From positions 1 through 11,011 of the forward strand of contig JAHENO010000256.1 of the NCBI GenBank assembly GCA_018609945.1: a stretch of 11,011 nucleotides of DNA. Reading direction: 5' to 3'. A program made the position numbers and the translations under genes. Of this stretch, positions 1-6,809 are shown one piece after another (the stretch's first letter is position 1; the number at the start of each line of letters is the position of its first letter). The stretch is from Haloarculaceae archaeon. Its GTDB lineage: Archaea > Halobacteriota > Halobacteria > Halobacteriales > Haloarculaceae. The notes under the pieces were generated by a model. It was not told where the DNA came from and did no database searches. It saw only the letters and a program-made list of their open reading frames with translations.

Positions 1-242
1 ACTGACCGACATTCATCAAATTCGCATCAATAATTCCAGCAATTTGGGTGGTCTTGATCCAAGATTCGGGGAAAATTGAGTTCAGCAACCGGATCTTGAT
101 CGTTATATCTGTTATGTTATGAAAAAGCTGCCAAGCGGAGCTTGACAAAGCACTAGGCAGTTAATTACCGTTTCGGGGACGCGGGCGTTTCGAACCTTTG
201 GCAATGGGAGTAGCGTGACGGTGAGTGCGGTGATGGACGTTC
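1..242. other. AT-rich region with no supportable gene
   Basis: The first 160 nt are far richer in A/T than the rest of the window. No complete coding region with haloarchaeal codon use is visible. On the minus strand one frame stays open from 160 to the left edge (53 codons, the only in-frame ATG at 16-14). It could be the 5' part of a gene leaving the window, but its codons are AT-rich, it lacks a convincing start, and a frame this long can arise by chance. On the plus strand a 25-codon frame entering from the left ends with TGA near 77-79 and is not recognisable. The composition could reflect mobile or foreign DNA, but no terminal repeats or target duplications are visible here. Confidence 0.5.
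122..143 (-). terminator. putative stem-loop plus T-tract terminator downstream of the DoxX-like gene
   Basis: Read on the minus strand, AAGCT (143-139) pairs with AGCTT (129-125). An inner CC/GG pair can extend the stem around a GCTT loop with one bulged base. The right arm runs directly into five T residues (126-122). It lies about 100 nt beyond the stop codon at 243 and is oriented to end transcripts of the DoxX-like gene. Archaea terminate mainly at T-rich tracts, so the tract is the more important element. This is inference from sequence only. Confidence 0.4.
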
Positions 243-656
243 CTACAGCACAACCACAACAGCCACTACCACGAGTAAGGTCGCGGGTTTGGCTGTCTCC
301 GAGAGTGGATCGTCAACGTGGACGTGGGTGTAGATGGCGCCGAGCATCGTCACACCGAGCACCGCGCCGCCGATTGCGGTCGCGACCGGGACGACCAGGC
401 CGCCCACGAGAACGAGCGCCCCGGTGACCTCGACGAGACCGGTTACCAGGCGGAACCACTGCGGATAGCCCCACCGCTCGAAGTTCTCGACCATCTCGTC
501 GACGCCGACGAGTTTGACCGCGCCGCTGACCGCGAACACGAGACCGAGAAGCCCCTGGAGTCCGTCTCCGACGAGCGCGAGTTGAGAATTACCGGCACCG
601 ATGGTGCCGAGCGTGCTGTCCACCATGAGTGCAACCGCGTCGAGTGGAACACCCAT
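243..656 (-). CDS. DoxX-like small integral membrane protein
   Basis: A 137-residue hydrophobic protein with about four membrane segments. The central part fits the DoxX/DoxX_2 family pattern: a helix with SGAVKLVG (about residues 44-51), the signature ERWGYPQWF (about 59-67), then GLVEVTGALVLVGG, followed by two more helices and a short hydrophobic C-terminus ending in a run of Val. DoxX-like proteins are membrane proteins linked in some organisms to quinone or thiol redox chemistry, but most, including this type, have no assigned reaction. I chose the ATG at 656. The longer open frame reaches 839 but would run through the TATA box at 711-718 and has no family similarity there; an in-frame GTG at 668 and ATG at 626 are alternatives. 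The gene lies downstream of, and in the same direction as, the RND exporter, but 158 nt away and with its own promoter, so it is probably a separate transcript. Confidence 0.75.
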   Translation of the reverse strand: MGVPLDAVALMVDSTLGTIGAGNSQLALVGDGLQGLLGLVFAVSGAVKLVGVDEMVENFERWGYPQWFRLVTGLVEVTGALVLVGGLVVPVATAIGGAVLGVTMLGAIYTHVHVDDPLSETAKPATLLVVVAVVVVL

Positions 657-710
657 GTGTCCGACCACGGGGCTGACTGCGGTGAACTGACTGCCGAGTA
701 TATTGGGTGA

Positions 711-718
711 TTTATAAA
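711..718 (-). promoter_or_regulatory. TATA box for the DoxX-like gene
   Basis: TTTATAAA is a perfect palindrome matching the haloarchaeal box-A. Transcription reading leftward should start about 25 nt away, near 688, giving a leader of about 30 nt before the ATG at 656. It sits in the 158-nt gap after the exporter gene stop. Because it is palindromic it could in principle also fire rightward, but no plus-strand gene follows. Confidence 0.55.
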
Positions 719-814
719 GGAAGGCTCGCCGGCAACTTCTGTAACCCATCCTGTCGAGACGCCGTGTCGCTACAGAGTGCCGGGAAATCGGGAGCGGACA
801 CGGACAGCCAGTCG

Positions 815-3082
815 CTACGCTCGGCGTGCCCGGCGCCACGCGTCGACATCCGCCGCGAGTTCGTCGAGGAGGACCAGCGTGGGTGGCATGACCAGCAGGA
901 CACCCACGAGCGTGAAGAAAATCACGCCAAGGGTGAGGAACCCGAAGTCCGAGACGATCGGGAACGGCGAGAGCAGCAGTGCGGAGAAGCCGAACACGGT
1001 GGTCATCCCCGACACAGTGATCGCCTTCCCGACGCGCTGTGCGGCGGTTTCGATCGCGTCGAGCGGCGCGGCTCCGGCCCGTTTCTCCTCATAGTACCGC
1101 TCCATCACGATGATCGTGTACTCCGCACCGATCCCGACGGTCAACGCACCGAGCGACGCCCCGAGCGGTGACACCTCGATGCCCAGCGCGGACATGTACA
1201 GGCCCTGCCAGCCGATGACGAACACTATCGGGACCAGCGGTGCGGTCGCTTTCACCGGGTGCCGGTAGTACAGCACCAGCAGTCCGAACACGAACGCGAG
1301 TCCGAGGCCGGTGATGCTGTTCCGGTCGACGATCTGATCGTAGGTGAGCCGGGGGGATTTGACGCCGGAACTCGTCAGTTCCGCATCGATGCCGGGCGGA
1401 GGCCGGCTCAGTTCGACTGCACTCCCCGTGTTTTCGGTAAGGGAGATGATCCCCGCCGGGGACAGATTCGGCTCGCCGATGACGATCATCTGCGCGTGGC
1501 CGTCGTTGAAGTAGCGCTGGCGGACTGGCTCGGGCATCCGTGCGAGTACCCGCCGGACACCGGCTTCCGTCTCCGGGAGCCGACCGTCGTTGTACTGCCG
1601 GATCGCGTCTGCGGGCGAATCGACGGCCGCCACCTGCGGCTGGGTTCGTGCAACCGACTCGAATTCTTCCATCCACCGGAGTGTCGCCGGGTCGGTCACG
1701 CCGGTGCCGGAGACGAGCACGGGATACCGGACGTCGTCCCCGCCACCGGTCTGACTCCGGAACTGCTGGAGGTCGAAGAGGGCGGGCAGGTCGTCCGGGA
1801 CGAACTCCTCGGTGTCGGCGACGATGTCCAGCGTGGTGCTTGCGTAGAACCCGCCAGCGAACAACACGCCGGCAACCGCGATGACGACGCCCGGATGCGT
1901 GGCCATCGTGCGCGAGAGGCCACCCAGATGCCGGCCGAAGGCGCCGACAGGGTTCGCCTTCTTCTCGGGGCCACCGTCGGCGGCCGGAACCGTCGTCTCC
2001 CGGCCCCCGCGTGACTGGTCCGGATCTGACTCCGCGTGGCCGTCCCGCCAGCGGACGTACAGCGTCAGGACCGGCAACAGGACGAGTATCGCCGTCAGGA
2101 ACGACAGCAGGATGCCGACGATCGAAGTCTGTGCGAACCAGACGAACGCCGGCATCTCGGTGGTGGTGACCCACGTCGCCGCGAAGCCCAGCGTGGCCGC
2201 GAACATCGCAATCAACACCGGTGGCCCGATCCCGGCCAGTGCCCGCGGGAGCGCCTCACGTGGCTCGTGGTGGTGTAATTCCTCCTCGTAGCGCTGGTGG
2301 ATCTGGACCGAATAGTCGATGCCAAGTCCGATGAGGATGGGAAAGACGGCACTCGTCAGCGTCGAGTTCGGAATGCCGAGATAGCCCATCGCGCCGAACG
2401 TGTAGACGACGCCGATGAAGACTGCCACGATCGGAAGCACTCGCAGCCGAACGCCGCGAAACAGCAGGTGCAGCGCGACGACCATCAGCCCGACCGCGAG
2501 TCCGAGCAGCGTCCGCGTACTCGACTGGATGAGGCTGTTGAGCTGGGCGTCGAACGCAGGGTTACCCGTGACGGTGACCGCCGTGCCGGCAGGGAACTGT
2601 GCCCAGCCGCGGGCCTCCACGGCGTCGCGGTAGACCGCTGTTTGCTCGTCCTGTGACAGGTCCGGTGCGAGGACGACCCGGATGACCGTCGACTCGTCGG
2701 GCGACACGGCCTCCTGCAGTGCCGCCCGCGAGTCGGGAACGCGCCCGTACTGTCGGCGCACCCGGTCGGCCGGGCTGAGTACCGTCTCGACGTGTTCGAC
2801 CCCCGACATCCGGCGGTCGAACCGGTCGATCGCGCGCATCGTCGCCGGGTCCGTCGGGTCTCCCTGCACGAGCACGGCGACCGTCCCGCGGTCGAACGAC
2901 GACGTGTAGTCGGCGAGCGTGGGGTCTTCCCGGACGAACGCGCTGTCGCCGCTGACGCTGGTCAGCCCCGCCGCGCCGCCGACCGCGACGCCGATCAGGA
3001 GGACAGCGACCGCCAGGCTGAGTATCGGATGGCGCTGGATGCCGTCCCCAACCCGCTCGAAGATAGTCGTCAGTGGGTTCAT
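815..3082 (-). CDS. RND superfamily (MMPL-type) exporter, 12 TM
   Basis: A 755-residue transporter with the duplicated RND architecture. There is one TM helix (about 21-40) then a large outer loop (to about 188), five helices (about 193-343), a polar cytoplasmic linker (about 345-393), and the same plan again: TM 7 (about 398-415), second outer loop (to about 587), and TM 8-12 (about 588-741). Both halves carry the family signature at the end of TM4 and TM10: GLGIDYSVQIHQRYEE (about 252-267) and GIGAEYTIIVMERYYEE (about 650-666). In the second the usual Asp is Glu. The Asp in GLGIDY is the expected proton-relay position. RND pumps use the proton or sodium gradient to move lipids, drugs or hydrophobic molecules; the substrate cannot be read here. 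I used the ATG at 3082; an in-frame GTG at 3094 would add four residues. It follows the CARDB-repeat protein by 25 nt, implying one transcript and probably joint action. Confidence 0.9.
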   Translation of the reverse strand: MNPLTTIFERVGDGIQRHPILSLAVAVLLIGVAVGGAAGLTSVSGDSAFVREDPTLADYTSSFDRGTVAVLVQGDPTDPATMRAIDRFDRRMSGVEHVETVLSPADRVRRQYGRVPDSRAALQEAVSPDESTVIRVVLAPDLSQDEQTAVYRDAVEARGWAQFPAGTAVTVTGNPAFDAQLNSLIQSSTRTLLGLAVGLMVVALHLLFRGVRLRVLPIVAVFIGVVYTFGAMGYLGIPNSTLTSAVFPILIGLGIDYSVQIHQRYEEELHHHEPREALPRALAGIGPPVLIAMFAATLGFAATWVTTTEMPAFVWFAQTSIVGILLSFLTAILVLLPVLTLYVRWRDGHAESDPDQSRGGRETTVPAADGGPEKKANPVGAFGRHLGGLSRTMATHPGVVIAVAGVLFAGGFYASTTLDIVADTEEFVPDDLPALFDLQQFRSQTGGGDDVRYPVLVSGTGVTDPATLRWMEEFESVARTQPQVAAVDSPADAIRQYNDGRLPETEAGVRRVLARMPEPVRQRYFNDGHAQMIVIGEPNLSPAGIISLTENTGSAVELSRPPPGIDAELTSSGVKSPRLTYDQIVDRNSITGLGLAFVFGLLVLYYRHPVKATAPLVPIVFVIGWQGLYMSALGIEVSPLGASLGALTVGIGAEYTIIVMERYYEEKRAGAAPLDAIETAAQRVGKAITVSGMTTVFGFSALLLSPFPIVSDFGFLTLGVIFFTLVGVLLVMPPTLVLLDELAADVDAWRRARRA

Positions 3083-3107
3083 TGGAACACTCACAATCCC
3101 GTCGACG

Positions 3108-5105
3108 TTACTCCCCCTGGCGACGATAGACCGTCACGGCACCGCCCACCAAGATGAGCGTGCCGCCGAGTGCGATGAACGGCAGGGGGAGTCCGCCCCC
3201 GCCACCCGCGACCGGAATGCCCGCGCTGAGTCCGTCGGCAAGCACCGAGTCACCGTCGGCCTCGTCGTAGCGCACCTCGACTGCGGCGCCGTACTCTTTG
3301 GGGATTGCGTCCCCCGTCGCACTCATCACGAACACCGCTGTTTTCGTCTCGCCGGGCTCCAGTCGCCCGAGGAACGCGTCGTTGTCCGACGAGGAGAGCG
3401 GATCGTTCACGAAGGCACGCGCGTTGACATCCGAGATGGGTTCGTCGCCAGCGTATCGGAGTGTCACCGCCACCCGTCCGGAGTCCCCGGCAGTGAGGTT
3501 GGTCTCGACGTCGACGACCTCGAACGTGTCCTGTTCGGGCCCGACGTCGAGCGAGCGCCGGATCGGTGAGACGTTGTGTGTAACGTCGCCGTCGGCGTTC
3601 TCGTACTCCACGTCGAACCTGACCGACTGGGAGCCGGGTTCCGCGTTCGCGGGAACCGCGAGCGTGAACGTGACCGGCCGTGACTCGCCGGGTTCGAGGT
3701 TACCCACGGCCGATTCGGGACCGGTGACCTGCACTGCGCCCGACGACTGGAGCGCGACGACTGCGTTTCTGGCGGTTCCGGAGCCGGTGTTGACGAGCCG
3801 ACCGGTGACGGTCACGTCGTTCTCGCCGACGCGGAGGCCATCCGCGGTGAGGTTTCTCACCGTGAAGGTCATCTCCCGTCCGATGTCGACCTGCTGCCGG
3901 ATGGGGTCGCTCGTGCGGGTGTCGCCGGCGGCGTTCTCGTATTCGGTGACGAACTCCAGGGAGCGCGACCCCGGTTCGGCCTTCGGCGAGACGCCGAGGG
4001 TGAAGCTCACGGGCTGACTCTCGCCGGGCTGGAGGGTACCCACGGCCGCCTCTGGCCCGGTAGCCGAGACGGGACCTGTCGTCTTCAGGCGAACCACGGC
4101 GTCGCTCACGGGCGCCGGTCCGGTGTTTACGATTTCGCCCGTGACCGTGGCGCTGGGCTGGCCGACCCTGAGCCCGGCGGTGGTGACGTTCCGGAGCGCG
4201 AACGTCCGCTCCGGTCCGACGGAGACGCCGACAGAGAGCGAGCGGTCCTGCTGTGCGACGCCGTTGGCGTTGTCGTAGTCGACCGACGCGTCCACGGGGT
4301 AGCTTCCCCGGGTGAGGTCCTCGGTCGCGCCGACCGTCGTCGAGAACTGATGCGTCTCGTTCGGTGCCAGCGAGTCGATGAACACGGCCGTCGAGCCCTC
4401 CGGTGCATCGAAGTTGCCGAAAAACAGCCCCTTCGTCCCCGAGGTGAGGTGAACCGTCGCGTCTGTCGCGGTTTCGGTCCCAGTGTTCTTGATCGTCGCC
4501 CGAACACGCCCAGTGTCGCCGGCGAAGAGGTTCTGCGTCGATTCGCTCACTATCTCGAACTGCGGTTTGTCCTCGACGACGATCTCGACGTACCTGGTTC
4601 TCGTCCTGCTGATGTCGTCGTAATCGGGGTTACTGCCGTCGCGGTCGTACTCCGCAATCCGCGTGAACTCGTAGCTGACTTCGACTGGAATCCGGTACCG
4701 TCCTGGTTCGGCGTCGCCGATCTCGATCCCAAACCCGGCCTGGGCCGTTCCCGGCGGCAGGTTGCCGACGACTGCCGGCCCGCTTTTTACCTCGATCGGG
4801 GCGTCGATCCGGTCTTCGCGGATTTCGAAGCGGACGTTGCGGGCGGTCTGGACGCGCTCCTCGTAGCGCCCCAGCCCGCCGCGATCGATGTCGCCGTCGT
4901 TCGTGATCTGGACGGTCAGCTGTCCGGCCTGGGAACTCTCGAAGTGGTTGTCCCGGACGGACAGGGACAGTTCCGGACTGCCGATCACCTCGTTGTCAGC
5001 CGAGACTACAACCGGGACCGTCACCACGACGAGCGCGACCACGATGGCGAGAACAGCGAACCGTTTTGCCGCCGCGGACGACAGGTCGAAGGTGTCTCCC
5101 TTCAT
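3108..5105 (-). CDS. secreted, membrane-anchored CARDB/COG1361-like repeat protein
   Basis: A 665-residue envelope protein. A basic N-terminus and hydrophobic stretch (about 15-36, ending VVVSA before DNE) form a signal peptide. The rest is a chain of roughly 110-residue beta-sandwich modules of the CARDB / NEW3 / COG1361 'S-layer domain' type. Their recurring pattern is 'AGDTGRVRATIKNTGTETATD', 'VNTG...', 'LEPGE', 'YENADGD'. Modules start near residues 44, 183, 301, 413 and 528. The modules at 301-412 and 413-527 are close copies of each other. The C-terminus is a Gly run (634-638), a TM helix (about 640-660) and a short RRQGE tail, so the protein is anchored with its modules outside. It binds or scaffolds rather than catalyses, as far as I can see. 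Its position directly before the RND exporter suggests an extracellular partner for that pump, filling the role of an adaptor. That role is inference. Confidence 0.85.
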   Translation of the reverse strand: MKGDTFDLSSAAAKRFAVLAIVVALVVVTVPVVVSADNEVIGSPELSLSVRDNHFESSQAGQLTVQITNDGDIDRGGLGRYEERVQTARNVRFEIREDRIDAPIEVKSGPAVVGNLPPGTAQAGFGIEIGDAEPGRYRIPVEVSYEFTRIAEYDRDGSNPDYDDISRTRTRYVEIVVEDKPQFEIVSESTQNLFAGDTGRVRATIKNTGTETATDATVHLTSGTKGLFFGNFDAPEGSTAVFIDSLAPNETHQFSTTVGATEDLTRGSYPVDASVDYDNANGVAQQDRSLSVGVSVGPERTFALRNVTTAGLRVGQPSATVTGEIVNTGPAPVSDAVVRLKTTGPVSATGPEAAVGTLQPGESQPVSFTLGVSPKAEPGSRSLEFVTEYENAAGDTRTSDPIRQQVDIGREMTFTVRNLTADGLRVGENDVTVTGRLVNTGSGTARNAVVALQSSGAVQVTGPESAVGNLEPGESRPVTFTLAVPANAEPGSQSVRFDVEYENADGDVTHNVSPIRRSLDVGPEQDTFEVVDVETNLTAGDSGRVAVTLRYAGDEPISDVNARAFVNDPLSSSDNDAFLGRLEPGETKTAVFVMSATGDAIPKEYGAAVEVRYDEADGDSVLADGLSAGIPVAGGGGGLPLPFIALGGTLILVGGAVTVYRRQGE
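3528..4205 (-). repeat. internal tandem duplication of a beta-sandwich module
   Basis: Residues 301-412 and 413-526 of the CARDB-like protein are two adjacent copies of one module. Shared landmarks are TF.(L/V)RN(V/L)T at the start, GLRVG, VTG.(I/L)VNTG, VTGPE(A/S)AVG.L.PGES and YENA.GD. At DNA level, copy one spans 4205-3870 and copy two 3869-3528, with obvious similarity, for example around the PGES coding segment (near 4021-4060 and 3685-3722). The duplication is in frame and keeps the fold. Confidence 0.8.
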
Positions 5106-5160
5106 GCACCCCGTCTACAGGGGCAGCCGTGGTGACCGGACTGCCTAGACTCGCAGGTAG

Positions 5161-5166
5161 TTTATA
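5161..5166 (-). promoter_or_regulatory. TATA box for the CARDB protein-RND exporter operon
   Basis: Read leftward, TATAAA (within GGTATAAACT) lies 56-61 nt upstream of the ATG at 5105. Transcription should begin near 5138, giving a leader of about 33 nt. There is no clear Shine-Dalgarno sequence at a good distance; GGGGTG abuts the ATG too closely. It shares the 197-nt divergent intergenic region with the promoter of the first ASST-like gene. Confidence 0.5.
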
Positions 5167-5265
5167 CCACCGCGGCGTCGTGGCCGAACCGATCCGCACA
5201 CCTGCGCGTCGATTGTCCGAGGTGTTCGCAGACAGTACGGGTCGTGGGACGCCGCACTCGATTCT

Positions 5266-5278
5266 GAAAGGTTCATAA
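5266..5278 (+). promoter_or_regulatory. BRE/TATA box for the first ASST-like gene (leaderless)
   Basis: GAAAG (5266-5270) followed by TTCATAA (5272-5278) places the box centre about 28 nt before the ATG at 5303. Transcription would start at or within a few nt of the start codon, the common leaderless arrangement in haloarchaea. It supports the ATG at 5303 as the true start. Confidence 0.55.
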
Positions 5279-5302
5279 CCCCGCCGTGGTTCGGGTCGGA
5301 AT

Positions 5303-6763
5303 ATGCGTGCCCTCCTGTTTGCCACGTTGCTCGTCGTCTCGCTGGCGGGCGCGGGTCCGGCCGGTGCACAGAACACCGGGCCGGCAGGTGCCCAGGGCCC
5401 CGGGCCAGCGGGCGCCTGCGTCGGCACCGTCGCGGACCGCCCGGACGCCTCGACTATCGTGAGCGTCCAGGGGACGCGGACGGGTCCCGAGGGTGCCTTC
5501 AAGGAGCAGGCGTTGCTGGTCTCGTTCGCGCCGGACGGCTCCGTCGAGTGGATCCAGAACTCCACGGCGAACGGCAAGTGGTGGGCCTACGACGTCGACC
5601 CGCTGCCGAACGGGAACCTCCTGTACGCGACAACCCACGAGCGCCACAGCGACGTCGGCGAATTCGATCCCGAGACGGGCGAGTACGTCTGGATCGAACA
5701 CTTCGACGGCCCACCGGACGCGGCGACGAACCCGCTGGTGGGTGACGCGCACGACGCCGACCTGATCGGCGACGAACTGGTGCTGGTCGACAAGGGCGAG
5801 GGCCACGAGCGGATCCTCGCCTACAATCTGACGGCCGACCGCGTGACCTGGGAGTGGCGGTTCGAGGACCACCCCGTCGTCTTCCCGGAGTCCGGCGGCG
5901 GTCCGTCCGGCGACTGGACGCACGTCAACGACGTCGACAGGGTGGGCGAGGACCTCTACATGATCTCGGTGCGCAACTTCGACCAGGTCGCGTTCGTCAA
6001 CCGGACCACCAACGAGGTCGACCTCACGCTCGGTGCGGACGACGACTACGACATTCTCAACGAGCAGCACAACCCCGACCACCTGTGGGGGCCCGACGGC
6101 GAACACACGGTCCTCGTCGCGGACAGCCTCAACGACCGCGTCGTCGAGTACGCCTACGACGACGCGACCGACACCTGGGACCGCGTCTGGTCCGTCTCGG
6201 GCTTCGACGAACCCCGCGACGCCGACCGCCTCGAGAACGGCAACACGCTGGTCACCGACCGGCGGGGCCATCGGGTCGTGGAAATCACGCCCCAGGGTCG
6301 GGCAGTCTGGGAGGTCTACACCCCCTACGAGCCCTACGACACCGAGCGCAACGCACCGGGCTCGAACGGGCCGACGATGCGCGAGCACGGTGTGACGGGG
6401 CGGTTCGATCTCTCGAACGACGCCGGGTTCACGGACGCGGAAATCGCACGGTGTGCGGACGAACTGTTCGCGTTCGCGTCCGACGACTCGGGCCTGCTCG
6501 AGGAGACGCAGACGTTCTTCGAGGCCGAGGACACCGGGAGCGGCACCGACGGAGGAACTGACGGTTCCGGCTCCGCAGACGGCGGGTCCGGATCCACCGA
6601 TGACGGGTCCGGATCTACCGACGACGGGTCCGCGTCCACCGGTGACGATTCCGGGTCACCCGGTGACGGGTCCGGGTCCACTCTCCCGACGACAGCCGCA
6701 GTAGTGGGTCTCATCGTCGTCCTCGGTCTCGTTCTCGGGATGGGCTACCGGCGGTTCGGGTAA
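5303..6763 (+). CDS. arylsulfotransferase (ASST)-like beta-propeller protein, secreted and membrane-anchored
   Basis: A 486-residue protein. It has an N-terminal signal peptide (hydrophobic 4-16, likely cut after AGA near 22), a beta-propeller core (about 50-345), an acidic Gly/Ser/Asp linker (410-459) and a C-terminal TM anchor (about 463-482) ending in GYRRFG. The core carries repeated propeller blade motifs: DVDPLPNGNLL (97-107), DWTHVNDVD (204-212), LNEQHNPDHL (252-261), ADSLNDRVVEY (273-283) and PRDADRLENGNTLVTDRRGHRVVEI (304-328). These fit the haloarchaeal 'arylsulfotransferase family' (Arylsulfotran_2-like). True ASST enzymes use propeller histidines for sulfuryl transfer. Here four histidines are shared with the paralogue at 6800-8236 (150, 207, 256, 323), but sulfotransferase activity is only a family-name inference; an NHL-like binding propeller is possible. 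It converges with that paralogue. Confidence 0.8.
   Translation: MRALLFATLLVVSLAGAGPAGAQNTGPAGAQGPGPAGACVGTVADRPDASTIVSVQGTRTGPEGAFKEQALLVSFAPDGSVEWIQNSTANGKWWAYDVDPLPNGNLLYATTHERHSDVGEFDPETGEYVWIEHFDGPPDAATNPLVGDAHDADLIGDELVLVDKGEGHERILAYNLTADRVTWEWRFEDHPVVFPESGGGPSGDWTHVNDVDRVGEDLYMISVRNFDQVAFVNRTTNEVDLTLGADDDYDILNEQHNPDHLWGPDGEHTVLVADSLNDRVVEYAYDDATDTWDRVWSVSGFDEPRDADRLENGNTLVTDRRGHRVVEITPQGRAVWEVYTPYEPYDTERNAPGSNGPTMREHGVTGRFDLSNDAGFTDAEIARCADELFAFASDDSGLLEETQTFFEAEDTGSGTDGGTDGSGSADGGSGSTDDGSGSTDDGSASTGDDSGSPGDGSGSTLPTTAAVVGLIVVLGLVLGMGYRRFG
5354..5425 (+). repeat. three tandem copies of an 8-residue unit at the signal-peptide cleavage region
   Basis: Codons 18-41 of the first ASST-like protein encode GPAGAQNT, GPAGAQGP and GPAGACVG in a row, a 24-bp unit repeated three times with small changes. 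Each unit contains the AGA-Q/C motif that looks like a signal-peptidase site. The repeats lie just after the hydrophobic core of the signal peptide, before the propeller begins. It is probably a flexible spacer made by slippage or unequal crossover. Confidence 0.75.
6563..6680 (+). repeat. 21-bp tandem repeat coding for an acidic Gly/Ser/Asp linker
   Basis: Units of 21 bp start at 6563, 6584, 6605, 6626 and 6647, with a partial unit at 6668-6680. Most begin GGGTCCGG and end CGACGAC or a close variant. Each encodes seven residues of the type GS(G/A)STDD. The units stay in frame, so copy-number change only alters spacer length between the propeller and the membrane anchor of the first ASST-like protein. 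Confidence 0.85.
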
Positions 6764-6794
6764 GCAGGACGCGTGGCTCCAGGTGTCGGCTATC

Positions 6795-6809
6795 CCGCCC
6801 TAGTGGCGG
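6795..6809. terminator. hairpin between the two convergent ASST-like genes
   Basis: CCGCC (6795-6799) and GGCGG (6805-6809) form a perfect 5-bp stem with a 5-nt loop. The loop holds the stop codon of the minus-strand gene (6802-6800), and the structure lies 32 nt after the stop of the plus-strand gene. It could slow transcription from both sides, but it lacks a T-tract and the stem is short, so a terminator role is a guess. Confidence 0.25.

Noticed and set aside
180..215. TTCGAA-containing segment resembling a tRNA T-loop
   Set aside because: No acceptor stem, anticodon arm or CCA-adjacent pairing could be drawn around it.
215..427. Arg/Pro-rich plus-strand frame at the left side
   Set aside because: It lies opposite the DoxX-like gene and has composition typical of an out-of-frame reading of GC-rich DNA.
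657..839. N-terminal extension of the DoxX-like protein to 198 residues
   Set aside because: It overlaps the end of the exporter gene and would run through the TATA box at 711-718.
5408..5419. Possible lipobox (AGAC, Cys39) in the first ASST-like protein
   Set aside because: The hydrophobic core ends more than 20 residues earlier and position -3 is not Leu/Val/Ile; the C-terminal helix already serves as anchor.
5273..6388. Minus-strand open frame opposite the first ASST-like gene
   Set aside because: Antisense shadow rich in Val, Arg and Asp; it has no promoter and no recognisable domain.
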